DNA of 64,000 nt, from positions 1-64,000 of the forward strand of contig NZ_JAAFKG010000037.1 of assembly GCF_013299185.1 (NCBI RefSeq), in the 5' to 3' direction. The notes beneath the pieces were generated by a model. That model had not been told where the DNA came from. It saw only the letters and a list, made by a program, of their open reading frames with translations, and did not search any database. This document shows, in pieces, positions 8,240 to 19,200 of this stretch (positions are counted from its first letter, which is position 1; each line of letters starts with the position of its first letter). The stretch comes from Microcoleus sp. bin48.metabat.b7b8b9.023 (GTDB lineage Bacteria > Cyanobacteriota > Cyanobacteriia > Cyanobacteriales > Microcoleaceae). Position numbers and translations under genes: made by a program.

Positions 8240-11200
8240 TCAAATCAATCCGAAACTCCCTGCGGTAATACTCCCAGCAGAAACTCCACTGATAGAAGCC
8301 AAAATCTCTCCAGTTTGGGCAAACCGAATTAATGTTACACCGCTATCTTGGGCGATCGCCAATTGTGAAGAAGTCAGCCCGTTACCCAATACTAAGAAGT
8401 CTTTACCAAATTCAAAATCGGTAATAGTATCAGTCCCAGAATTGGTGGAAAGCAGGAATTTATCGACTCCGTTTCCTCCCGTCAAAGTATCATTTCCCAA
8501 ACCGCCATTGAGTAAATCATCGCCCTTACCTCCGTACAGACTATCATTACCATCGCCGCCATTCAAATTATCAGCACCCCGGCCAGCAAACAAGGCATCA
8601 TCACCGCCCGAACCGAGCAAAGTATCGAAGCCTTTGCCGCCGAAAATAGTGTCATTTCCGGCAGCGCCGTCGAGAGAATCGTTGCCCCTCATGCCCATCA
8701 ATACATCATTGCTGCTGGTGCCTGTGAGGATGTCATCGCCATTCGTACCGTTGATCGGATTCCCCGAATTGCTGCCCAAATCCGCATCGCCAGTGACAAC
8801 AGGAGTCGCAATTCCAGCAGGCAATGTTACTGCTTGAATTTTGCTATCCAAAGCAGCACCAGTATTGTCAGTAACTAACTGGGAAACTGGCTTGCTTCCA
8901 GCACCAACTGCTTTGAAGTCTTGAGTGGTTGCGCCCAAAGATACTTGTTGGACGCGGGCCACGGCTTGGGGAATTGATGTTGCTGTTGGGTTGGAGACAG
9001 CGGTATCAATGCGCTGATTGGCAGTTGCCATTACTGTCGCAGCTTGCGAGGTAATAGAGGTGACTTTTTGAATGTTGAAACTGGGGTCAATCTGCTGGAT
9101 TTTAGCAGCGGATTGCAGAATTATTGGTTCTAAGGCGGCTGGATTGCTGAGGTTTAAGATAGCATTGCCTTGAATTTTATCGCCCATTGAACTGACAACA
9201 GCTTTGACAAGATCCTTAGTAGCTGCACTGGAAGCACCGTCAATCAAAGCGACTGTTTGAGTGATGACGTTTTGGACTTTCACCATTGCTGCGAAAACTT
9301 GGACTCCGCCCGATAAACCCTGAGTTGTGGCAGCAATAGGGTCTAACCTCGTCAGCTCCAATTCATCAGGTAGTCCCAGGGCTGCTTTGACTAAAGATTC
9401 GGCTGATTTGGGTGCAATTCCTTTATCGATCAAGTCGGCAACTAAGCTGGTTAAGAGAGTGACAACAGTAGCATCTGGTGGTGCAGTAAGTGGTGTTTCC
9501 AGCGGTAATCCGGTGGCGGTGTCTGTGCCTCCAGTAGCAACTAGATTGCCTTCTTCGGGGTCAATTTCTCCGTTTTTGTTTTTGTCGAAAATGTCGAAGG
9601 GAACGTCTAGATTAAATTCACCTTTGGTGTTGGTAATTGTGGAGGGTTCATTGGTATCCTTGATGCCATTTTTGTTGGCATCTAAAAAGATAGTAGCTCC
9701 CGCGATATAACCGTCAATTGCGATACCAGAAATACCAGCACGATATATGTGGAAGAAGTCGGTGGCAGTGGCACCACCATTGTCTGTTGCTGTCACCTGA
9801 ATTGGCAAATAGAATAATGATGGGACATTCCCAGCATTCAAATTCACGCTAAAGGTGAGTGTATTTGGATCGAACTTAAGCCAATCCGGCGGAATGAAAT
9901 TGCCAGTATTCGGGTTGACACTAAGCCAATCGAGAGAGTTTGGTACGAAGGGGCCGAAGCCGGGTTTTGGTTCTGGAATTATTGAGTAGGAATAAGTGAG
10001 GCTGTCACCTGGATCGTCGTCAATAAAAGTATTGGCAGCAAGACTCAAACGGTAGTCGCTGCGGAAAATCCCGCGATTCTGATTGAGGATGGGATTGTTA
10101 ACCCTTGGCGGTCGGTTGGTGGCTGTATTGCCGACTGTAAAACTGCCTTCTGTGGCGAAAGGCGAACCAGCCCAAGCATTATCAATTGCCTGTACGCTCC
10201 AGTAATATGTTCCAGGAGATAAGTCTTTGAGTTGCCATTGGGTGTTTTGACTAACATTCCCCAACCCCACCAGTTGACGAGTTCCATCTTTCAAAGACAT
10301 CGGGGAAAGAACCTCTGTGCCCCCTTGCTTAGTGCCAACTCGCAAGTTGTAGCTCAAACCATCAGCAGGAGTTTGAGCATCAGTCGCTTTATTCCAGTTG
10401 AAGGTAACTTCTCGACCAGAAGTCTTAGTAGATAGCCCTGTGGGTGCAGTGGGTCGAGTGTTCGTATTAGGTGTATTGCTGCGGTAGATTTTGTTATTGG
10501 CGAAGAAGTCGAGTTTGCCGTCATTATCGTAGTCTCCCCAAGCAGCATCAGGCCAATAATTCTCAAAGTATCGAGCCGGAGGCTGTTGTAAACCGCTGTA
10601 TGTGCTGTCAAAGCTATCGCTGTCAATACTGCTTGTGTTGTGGAAAACTTTGGTTATATAATGTGTTTCACCCTGCACTGCATCTTCTTCATAACGATGA
10701 TTTCTGCCTGTGAGCAGAATATCAAGTTTACCGTCATTATCATAGTCTCCCCAGCTCGCTTGACCATAACGTAAACCTGGTATCTGTACGCCACTGTCAC
10801 TAAAAAAGCCATTGGAGCCACTAGAACCATCCCTAGGAAGGTCGTTACGGTAGACTTTGACAATCGGTTTTCCTGAAGTGTCCTCACTTGTTACCAGAAT
10901 ATCCAGTTTGCCGTCGTTGTTGTAGTCTCCCCAAGCAATTGAAGAGAAAAAATCTCTTGTAGTTTCGTTTGTAGTGGCGTTGTTGATGGGAGATCTCAAA
11001 CCGGGCATTTCTAAGCCCATGTCACTGAAAGTGCCATCGCCCAAGTTGCGGTATAGTTTGACGCTTGTGAAGCCGTTGGAATTCGGCACATTAAGCAGAA
11101 CATCAAGTTTACCGTCGTTGTCATAGTCGCCCCAAGCAGCCATACCTCTACTGGATGGTAGTCCAGCGCTTCTATTCAGCGTAAATCGGGGAAATTGGTT

Positions 11201-14200
11201 TTGACCGTTGAAGTTTTCGATAAAGTTGCCATAAAGCTTGCTATTACTACCCTCCACTGAGGCAGAGAAGCCTGTTTCCAAGATATCGAGACGACCATCA
11301 TTGTTATAATCTACCGAAGTTATGTAGGAAAATGGCGAAACACCAGGCAGAATCATTTTTAAGTCAAAGTCATTGTCTTCGAGTCTATTCTGCGTGTATA
11401 TTCGTGTACTGGTATCCAAAAAATTTTCGTTGTTTCGGTAACGCACCGAAGCATCTAGCAGCCCATCATTGTTGTAATCTGCCCATGATGAGACACCAGC
11501 TCCTGCCAAGTATCGAAAATTGGCGAATTCAAAGCCGTTATCTATGTTTTTGTGGGAGATGGAGTTTCCGAGGACATCCAGTTTGCCGTCATTGTTGTAG
11601 TCTCCCCAGATAGCTGGCACACCAGGACCTATCCGAAAGTTCGTGTCCGTGAAAAGTGGAGCATCCAAAATTTGCACGGTGGTAGAACTTTGAGTGCCAA
11701 TATTCGCATTATCGGCACGATCGATCCGAAACGCGATTTCTTCTGTTTCCTCAACTAAATTGTCCGATAAGATATTAATTGTGAAACTTTTGGTATCTTC
11801 ACCTGGGTTAAAGGTAAGTTGACCAGAGTAATTGACAAATTCCCAATCTTTGTCCACAGTAGCTGAGCCACCGGTAACAGGTTGTATGTAAACCGTGGAA
11901 AGTTTGTCTAAATTTCCAGTGCGAGTGAGAGTAATTTGTCTCTGAAAGACTCCTGGAGGAATTTCAGTTAATGTGTAAGTAGGTTGGGAAAAACTTATCG
12001 TGGGATCGTTAGGACTAGCAATCTGATCGTTAGAACTCGGTATTCCGGGCCTCCTAAATATGTTTGGCCTTGGTATCGGTGTCGGTGTCGGAGTGACGGA
12101 TGTTGTCGGTGTCGGAGTCGGAGTAACTGATGTTGTCGGTGTCGGAGTCGGAGTAACTGATGTTGTCGGCGTTGGAGTCGGAGTAACCGATGTTGTCGGC
12201 GTTGGAGTCGGAGTAACCGATGTCGTCGGTGTCGGAGTCGGAGTAACCGATGTCGTCGGTGTCGGAGTTGGAGTAACCGATGTCGTCGGTGTCGGAGTTG
12301 GCTCTGGTGTTGGTGTCGGAGTTGGTTCTGGTGTTGGTGTTGGTGTCGGCGCTACATCGTTATCAGCGATCGCCACAACCACCCCAGCAACCACAATCCC
12401 GTTATACTTAGCATCGCTGCTCGTCACATTGTGAGTAATATTCCCGCTGTGTGCACCTTCGACGATCGCATCATCAACAGCTATCACCGTAACCGGTTGA
12501 GCGATATTCCAAGTGTTGGGAGTGAAAGTTATAGGCGCGATCGCATCAATCTGATTACCTGTTGTAAGAGTGATGGTGACAGGTGCGATCGGCTGCGATT
12601 TCAGCACCGCACTGTACGTACCATTTGCACCGCCTTCTGTAGCAGTTGTTTCAGCAACACTAATAGAAACACCAGCCGAATCATTGTCCTTATTGCTAAT
12701 ACCAACATCCGCTACATCTTTGTTGCTGTAATTCGGATCTGTACTAACAGCAGCAGCCGTAATAACTTTGTATTCAATATCGCCATCAGCAATACTGTCA
12801 TCAACCCCAGTTACTGTCACCGATTGCACTATATTCCAGTTGTCAGGACTGAAAGTTACGCTGTTAGCAGAAAGTGTTCCCTCTGCTGTATTGGAACTGT
12901 TCAAATTGACAACCACGATAGCTGTAGGTTTAGTATTCAGAGCAAACTGAAAGTTAGCCTTGCTACCATCTTCGCCGGTAGTTAATCCAGCCGTAGGACT
13001 CACCGTAATTCCTGGAGTTTCATTGTCACTGTTGGTGACTGTGACATCATCAGGATTGAGATTGTTGTAATTAAGATCAGTGCTGACAGCAGCCGCCGTG
13101 ATAATTTTGTAAACTACATTCCCATCAGCTACCAAATCGTCAACACCAGTCACCGTAATTGTTTGCTGTTGACTGTAGTTAGCCGGAGTGAAAGTTACGC
13201 TATTAGTTGAAACTGTTCCTTCGGCAACATTGGAACTGTTTAGGGCGAAAGAAACGTCAGCAGTTGGTTGTGAATTGAGTTTGACTGTGAAACTAGCTTT
13301 ACCGCCGAGTTCAGTCGTTGATATTGCATTTGGACTAACCGTAAAGCCGGCAGTGTCATCATTTTTGATGGTAGCCGTAGCGGTAGCCGTCGCAATAGTC
13401 GGTGCGCCACCCGGTGAAACTGAATTTGATAAAGTAATGGTAACTGTTTCATCCGGTTCGATTTCGGCATCTCCCAACACATCCAAACTAATAGTTTTAG
13501 AGGTTTCGCCCGCAGCAAAACTGATTTTGCCAGTGGTAGCCGTTGCGCCAGAAGTGCCGCCGATGTTGTTGTAATCAGTGCCGTTGGTAGCAGTACCGGC
13601 GATCGTATAATCTACGGTACTCCCAAGTTCTGTGCTGCCGCTGCGAGTAATCGTAAATGCGGCCGGAGTTTTCCCGGAATTGCCTTCGATAACGCTGGGA
13701 TTGTTGGCTGCAATAGTATAAGAACTATTCCTGTCCAATATTGCCACTTTTACTTGATTGCTGGAACCGCTACCCGAACCAGTAACGGCAGTGCCACCTG
13801 TAATTTTGCCAAAATTGAGAACTATTTGTTCGGTGTCAACGATATTGTCAGCTTTAATCGTGATTGCAATATTCTGGGTGAGAGTAGTAGTGTTAGCAGG
13901 AAAAGTTAGGGATGTAGTTGAAAGAGTGTAATCTGCACCTTGAGTAGCATTGCTACTTGGATCGATGACAATTGGTACAACTACATCGCCGAAAGAACTG
14001 CTGTTGCTGATAGTGACGGGGACATTAATTACAGTGTCGGTAGCGCCTTCATTTATGTTATAAGTGTTGCCTATTTTGGGCGTGACAAAAGATACCGTAC
14101 TTGGTGTATTTAGCAGGATTGAAACGTTGTTGTCTGAGAAGTTGGTTGCAGCAATGTCCGGCCTGCTATCTCCATCAATATCCTTCACCATAACGGAAGA

Positions 14201-15694
14201 GGGATAAGAATTAGAAGAACCTACCGGAAAGTCGATGGGAGTGCTAAATTCACCATTGCCTTTTCCCAACAGAACAGACACGGCTTTAGCTGTACCGTTA
14301 GTCACGGCCAAATCTGACTTGCCGTCACCGTCGATATCTCCGGCAGCCAGGAAAGTTGTATCCACTGCTAAACTGGGAGCAGTGGTAAAAGTTCCAGGGG
14401 TTTTTTGTAACAGAATTGAGACGTTTTTAGAGGTAAGATTAGCTACAGCCAAGTCGTCTGTATTGTCCGCGTCAAACTTCCCTACTGCGATCGAATACGG
14501 CCCTGTTCCCACTGGAATAGTTGGGCCATTAGTAAAGACTCCACTATTGTTTGCCAACAGAATTGAAACTGTGTTAGCGGTGCGACTTGCCACAGCTAAG
14601 TCGTCTTGTTTTCCGTCGCCATCAAAATCGCCCACGGCGATGGAAGTGGGTTGTATTCCTACCAAAGAATTGACTGGTACACTAAAAGTCCCGTCAAGAT
14701 TCTGCAATAGAATTGAGACAGCGCTATTAGTATTGGGGACACCCGTGGCGCGAGTAGTCGCTACAGCTAAGTCTGTCAAGCCATCGCCGTTAAAATCCGT
14801 AGCAGCAATGTAATTAGCCCGACTCGTTGGGTTCAAAGATATATTAGTGCTTGAAGCTAAGCCACCCAAAAACAGTGTGAGAGAACCGTTGCCGTTATCG
14901 ACAACTAAGCCGTCTCTGTTACTTCCGAAAAATTTGCCGATCGCGAGGGCATTTCCTCCCTGGGCCAAGTTAGTAGCCGGATTGAAGCCTCCTGTGGCAT
15001 TCCCTAATAAAATAGAGGTGCCAGAAGTGCCACCTCCGGCAGCGTTGCTATTGGCAACAGCTAAGTCTTTGATGCCGTTGCCGTCAAAATCTCCTACATC
15101 AACTAAGACGGGATTTGTGCCGACGGGAAAGTTGGTAGCTGGCTTGAAACTATTCAAAACGTACTCGTAATTAGCCAATACTTCGGGTGCAAATACTAGC
15201 GCTGTTTCTATTTTCCCGGTTCTGATTTCTAGTTCCCAGTCCCCACCCTTTGCTACACTTCCCGTCAGGTTTTGGGAAGCTGCAACACTAGCCCCGGTTA
15301 ACTCACTCAAGCGTTTGACAAATGCTAAACCTGTCTCGCCTGCTGCTACTTCGCACCCGTACAAGAGGATATTAGGTGGATTTTTGGGGATAGAGGTTAG
15401 TGGCGAAAACCACTGCTGTAGAAAATGCCGATCGCACTCTAGATCGTCTAAACTCAAACTACCATTACCCACTTGCAGGCTACCCGGAGCACCGTGAGAA
15501 ACGATGTGAATGCTGTCAATATTGGTACGAAGAGCTAAGATTTGAGTAATTTGTGCGATCGCATCCTTCTGCCCATCCAAAACGACTACTTCCGTACCCG
15601 GTGTTACTCCGGCTACTAAACTTTGATAATCTGGTACTTTTGTATCGATAAAGGCGATCGACTTTACTGAAACTGGAACATTTAAATTCGACAT
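8240..15694 (-). CDS. Giant DUF4347 / FG-GAP (VCBS) / Calx-beta / fibronectin-like / RTX calcium-binding protein (paralog 1)
   Basis: N-terminal [29 protein letters not shown]...[15 protein letters not shown] (DUF4347); many GDFDGNGxxDLAVAN and [12 protein letters not shown] repeats; Calx-beta [10 protein letters not shown]...[20 protein letters not shown] linker; C-terminal GGxGNDxLxG RTX repeats. Start taken at MSNLNVPVS, matching the paralogs. Confidence 0.9.
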   Translation of the reverse strand: MSNLNVPVSVKSIAFIDTKVPDYQSLVAGVTPGTEVVVLDGQKDAIAQITQILALRTNIDSIHIVSHGAPGSLQVGNGSLSLDDLECDRHFLQQWFSPLTSIPKNPPNILLYGCEVAAGETGLAFVKRLSELTGASVAASQNLTGSVAKGGDWELEIRTGKIETALVFAPEVLANYEYVLNSFKPATNFPVGTNPVLVDVGDFDGNGIKDLAVANSNAAGGGTSGTSILLGNATGGFNPATNLAQGGNALAIGKFFGSNRDGLVVDNGNGSLTLFLGGLASSTNISLNPTSRANYIAATDFNGDGLTDLAVATTRATGVPNTNSAVSILLQNLDGTFSVPVNSLVGIQPTSIAVGDFDGDGKQDDLAVASRTANTVSILLANNSGVFTNGPTIPVGTGPYSIAVGKFDADNTDDLAVANLTSKNVSILLQKTPGTFTTAPSLAVDTTFLAAGDIDGDGKSDLAVTNGTAKAVSVLLGKGNGEFSTPIDFPVGSSNSYPSSVMVKDIDGDSRPDIAATNFSDNNVSILLNTPSTVSFVTPKIGNTYNINEGATDTVINVPVTISNSSSFGDVVVPIVIDPSSNATQGADYTLSTTSLTFPANTTTLTQNIAITIKADNIVDTEQIVLNFGKITGGTAVTGSGSGSSNQVKVAILDRNSSYTIAANNPSVIEGNSGKTPAAFTITRSGSTELGSTVDYTIAGTATNGTDYNNIGGTSGATATTGKISFAAGETSKTISLDVLGDAEIEPDETVTITLSNSVSPGGAPTIATATATATIKNDDTAGFTVSPNAISTTELGGKASFTVKLNSQPTADVSFALNSSNVAEGTVSTNSVTFTPANYSQQQTITVTGVDDLVADGNVVYKIITAAAVSTDLNYNNLNPDDVTVTNSDNETPGITVSPTAGLTTGEDGSKANFQFALNTKPTAIVVVNLNSSNTAEGTLSANSVTFSPDNWNIVQSVTVTGVDDSIADGDIEYKVITAAAVSTDPNYSNKDVADVGISNKDNDSAGVSISVAETTATEGGANGTYSAVLKSQPIAPVTITLTTGNQIDAIAPITFTPNTWNIAQPVTVIAVDDAIVEGAHSGNITHNVTSSDAKYNGIVVAGVVVAIADNDVAPTPTPTPEPTPTPTPEPTPTPTTSVTPTPTPTTSVTPTPTPTTSVTPTPTPTTSVTPTPTPTTSVTPTPTPTTSVTPTPTPTTSVTPTPTPIPRPNIFRRPGIPSSNDQIASPNDPTISFSQPTYTLTEIPPGVFQRQITLTRTGNLDKLSTVYIQPVTGGSATVDKDWEFVNYSGQLTFNPGEDTKSFTINILSDNLVEETEEIAFRIDRADNANIGTQSSTTVQILDAPLFTDTNFRIGPGVPAIWGDYNNDGKLDVLGNSISHKNIDNGFEFANFRYLAGAGVSSWADYNNDGLLDASVRYRNNENFLDTSTRIYTQNRLEDNDFDLKMILPGVSPFSYITSVDYNNDGRLDILETGFSASVEGSNSKLYGNFIENFNGQNQFPRFTLNRSAGLPSSRGMAAWGDYDNDGKLDVLLNVPNSNGFTSVKLYRNLGDGTFSDMGLEMPGLRSPINNATTNETTRDFFSSIAWGDYNNDGKLDILVTSEDTSGKPIVKVYRNDLPRDGSSGSNGFFSDSGVQIPGLRYGQASWGDYDNDGKLDILLTGRNHRYEEDAVQGETHYITKVFHNTSSIDSDSFDSTYSGLQQPPARYFENYWPDAAWGDYDNDGKLDFFANNKIYRSNTPNTNTRPTAPTGLSTKTSGREVTFNWNKATDAQTPADGLSYNLRVGTKQGGTEVLSPMSLKDGTRQLVGLGNVSQNTQWQLKDLSPGTYYWSVQAIDNAWAGSPFATEGSFTVGNTATNRPPRVNNPILNQNRGIFRSDYRLSLAANTFIDDDPGDSLTYSYSIIPEPKPGFGPFVPNSLDWLSVNPNTGNFIPPDWLKFDPNTLTFSVNLNAGNVPSLFYLPIQVTATDNGGATATDFFHIYRAGISGIAIDGYIAGATIFLDANKNGIKDTNEPSTITNTKGEFNLDVPFDIFDKNKNGEIDPEEGNLVATGGTDTATGLPLETPLTAPPDATVVTLLTSLVADLIDKGIAPKSAESLVKAALGLPDELELTRLDPIAATTQGLSGGVQVFAAMVKVQNVITQTVALIDGASSAATKDLVKAVVSSMGDKIQGNAILNLSNPAALEPIILQSAAKIQQIDPSFNIQKVTSITSQAATVMATANQRIDTAVSNPTATSIPQAVARVQQVSLGATTQDFKAVGAGSKPVSQLVTDNTGAALDSKIQAVTLPAGIATPVVTGDADLGSNSGNPINGTNGDDILTGTSSNDVLMGMRGNDSLDGAAGNDTIFGGKGFDTLLGSGGDDALFAGRGADNLNGGDGNDSLYGGKGDDLLNGGLGNDTLTGGNGVDKFLLSTNSGTDTITDFEFGKDFLVLGNGLTSSQLAIAQDSGVTLIRFAQTGEILASISGVSAGSITAGSFGLI
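12070..12345. repeat. 30-bp in-frame tandem repeat encoding ([10 protein letters not shown])n linker
   Basis: GGAGTAACCGATGTCGTCGGTGTCGGAGTC-type units, about seven copies. Confidence 0.9.
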
Positions 15695-15696
15695 AA

Positions 15697-15960
15697 TACA
15701 CCTATTTGGGGTAAAAAAGACAACAATTCCCCTGTTTCGCAACTTGCGTGCGAAACTGTCTATCAATTTTGATTTACACAGACACGGGATTTCTGCGTAA
15801 AAATTTGGTTATTTCCGATCTGTTGTAGCTAACATAACAGTTTTTTTAGCAGAGCTATATAAAGTTTTCTTTAAAAAGAGCTGGTAAATTAAAGTACTGA
15901 TAAAGAGCGAGAAAATACTTAAGTACAATTACTGCGATGAATGCGAGATGCACATAACAC
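15697..15960 (-). promoter_or_regulatory. Conserved upstream region of the DUF4347 paralogs (copy 1)
   Basis: Near-collinear with 31802-32060 (ATCAATTTTGATTTACACAGACAC...TCTGCGTAAAAATT.GGTTATTTC.GATCTGTTGTAGCTA...AGCAGAGCTATATAAAGTTTTCTTTAAAAAGAGCT). Confidence 0.65.
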
Positions 15961-16129
15961 AAATATTTTTGAAATGTAAGTGCTTTTGTATTGAGATTTA
16001 AGTGTGGTAATTAATACATAAATTAGGTAAGTAAGGTGATGTGCGATCGCAAAAATTGGAAACCTAGATTAGCGGCGATCGCCCGGACGTGATGTAATAT
16101 CATGTCCAGTCGATGAATATCGCAAAAAA

Positions 16130-16190
16130 GGTTCGTAGTGCGGACTTCAGTCCGCTTTCTGGCTGCGGACTGAAGTCCGCACTACGAACC
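16130..16190. repeat. Perfect 26-bp-arm palindrome with 9-nt loop
   Basis: GGTTCGTAGTGCGGACTTCAGTCCGC-TTTCTGGCT-GCGGACTGAAGTCCGCACTACGAACC. Confidence 0.96.
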
Positions 16191-16264
16191 TTACTTATTT
16201 CGGTCAATCGATCGGGTTATCAAGGGCGATCGCACTCAGCCGCCGATCGCACATTAAATGCTAA

Positions 16265-19200
16265 CTACAGCAAAGTGAAATCGGCAGCATTAATCGCAGT
16301 GGAAGATACTCCAATTAAAGAAGCAAAAACTTGTCCGGTGGCGGCAAAACTAATCTGAGTTATCCCATTACTTTGAGTAATTGCCAATCGCGAAAAAGTC
16401 AGCCCGTTACCGAGAATCAGCAAATCTTTACCATCCTCAAAATCGCCAATGGTATCGATGCCGGAATCAACAGATAGTAAAAAGCGATCGATTCCCAGAC
16501 CCCCAATCAAACTATCATTGCCCAAATCACCCGATAAAACATCATCACCTTCACAGCCAATCAAAGTATCATCATCTTCACCCCCATAAATGCGATCGTT
16601 TCCTTCGCCTCCATCTATCAAGTCATTATTGCGATCGCCCCTCAAATAATCATCACCTTGACCGCCGCACAAGGTATCGTCTCCTAAATCTCCTAAGAGG
16701 CTATCATTGCCTTGACTGCCCACGATTAAATCGTTATCTTTGCCGCCAAACAAAGAATCATTGCCTTTACCGCCATCAATCCAGTCATCACTCTGATTCC
16801 CGTTAATAAAATCATCATCTTCTCGCCCATTAATAGAATCACGACCGCGATTGCCAAACACGATATCTTGTCCTTCACATCCTAAGATAATATCGTTGTT
16901 TTTTCCTCCAAATAGTAAATCATCTCCCTCGTTGCCAACAATAAAATCATTCCCTTCATTGCCGTTAACCGAGTCATTGTCATTGCCACAAAAAAGATTG
17001 TCATTGCCTTCTTTGGCATCGAAAAGATTGGGAATTGTACTGCCGTAGAAATCATCATTTTGTAGACTGCCAAGCTGATTTATGTTGCTACCGTTGCCGT
17101 ACAGAGTATCATCAACTTGATTGGGTTGATTGAGATCCGGAGACACAATTGTCCGGCAAATACAATCGGTGTCTGGGGTTTGAGGTGCATCAGTTGGCGC
17201 GGGGGGAGGAATTACGATCGCAGGTGTTGGCGTTGGCGTTGGCGTTACTTCCGACGCAGGTGTTGGAGTTGGACTTGGAGTTGGTGTCGGCGTTGGAGTT
17301 GGAGTCCTAGTCCGAGTTATTATTGGGGTTGGTGTTGTGTCGTTATCAGTAATCGCCACTGTCACACCGGAAATAGCTATTTGATTATACTTAGTATCAA
17401 CACTTGTGGCTGTATGACCGATCGCCCCTACATGATTTCCTTCAACAACCGCATCGTCTGTAGCCGTTACTGTAATTGGTTTCGCCACATTCCAGTTGGT
17501 AGCGTCAAAGGTAATCGGGGCGATCGCATTTATTTGAGTACCATTCGCGAAACTAACCGTCACCGGTGCCGTCGGCTGTGCAGTAAGTTTGACGCTGTAC
17601 GTCCCACTAGCAGAGCCTTCCGTTGCAGTGATACTCGTCGGTGAAATAGTCACGCCGGCGGTATCGTTGTCAGCAATCGTGACAGTCACAGGAGAAATCG
17701 TCAAGTTATTATACTTAGTGTCGTTGCTGACCGACTTGTGAGCAATCGTACCGCTGTGGGTTCCTTCGGGGATGCTGTCATCGATCGCACTCACAGTCAC
17801 ATTTTGAGCAACATTCCAATTATTCGGTGTAAAAGTGACAGGTGCGATCGCATTAACTCGACTGCCCGCGTCCAAGTTAATCGTAACTGGTGCAGTAGGT
17901 GCAGCAGTGAGAACCAGGCTGTAAGTGTCTGTGGCACCGCCTTCGCCGATTTGGGTACTCCCGGCTGATTGAACAATAGAAACACCAGGGCGATCGTTAT
18001 CAGCGATCGATGCAGTAACATTGGGAATTATCAAGTCATTGTAATTAGCATCGGTACTGGTACTTGTGTGAGTAATAGTGCCAGTGTGCGTCCCTTCCGA
18101 GAGATTGTCATCGATCGCGCTTACAGTCACATTTTGAGCAACATTCCAATTCTTCGATGTAAAAGTGACAGGTGCGATCGCATTTATTTGACTGCCGGGA
18201 TTAAAGTTAATCGTCACTGGGGCAACAGGTTCAGAAGTGAGAACCAGACTGTAAGTATCTGTGGCACCGCCTTCGCCGATTTCCGTACTGCCGGCTGATT
18301 CGATAATAGAAACACCAGCGCGATCGTTATCGCCGATCGCTATAGTAACATCGCCAATTGTCAAGCTGTTATAATTGGCGTCGGCACTGCTAATAGCGTA
18401 AGTAATAGTGCCACTGAGTACGCCTTGCACTATATTGTCATCGATCGCACTAACAGATATCTTTTGAGGAACATTCCAATTATTGCGATCGAAAGTAATC
18501 GCCGCAACCGGATTAATGCGATCGCCCGCAGTTAAACTAATAGTAACGGGTGCAGTAGGTTGCGATGTTAGCCTAACTGCATAGCTTCCTGCTACGCCGC
18601 CTTCTGTAATACTTGTATTCCCATCCAGAGGTATGACGTTGATACCTGCTTTGTCATCATTTGCGATCGTAGTTGTAGCCGTTGCAGCAGTAATCGTAGG
18701 TGTTATACCCGGTGCAACAGGATTCGACAGCGCCACCGCAATAGTTTCATCGGATTCTACTACTGCGTCACCTAACACATCAAGAGTAATGGTTTTGGAT
18801 GTTTCACCCGCTGCAAAGTCGATCGTGCCTGCGATACCCGTTGCCCCGGAAGTGCCGCCGATATTATTGTAGTCGGTTCCGTTAGTAGCAGTTCCGGCGA
18901 TCGTATATTTGACGCTACTCGCCCCGCCAGTATCGCCGCTGCGAGTCGCGGTGAAAATTAGAGGTTTTGTGCCAGTATTCCCTTCGGGAATGCTAGGAAT
19001 ATCAGTCGCAATGGCATAAGAGATTTTACCGTTAGCTGGAATAGTTAGCGTGGTTTGAGCGATCGTACCTGCAAGCGCACCTGCAAGACTACCTGTCATT
19101 GTACCAAAGCTGAAAATTGCGGTTTCGGCGTTTTCAGCTATGTTGTCGGGTTTGATAGTAACTGCAACATTCTGCGTTAGATTAGTAGTATTGGCGGGGA

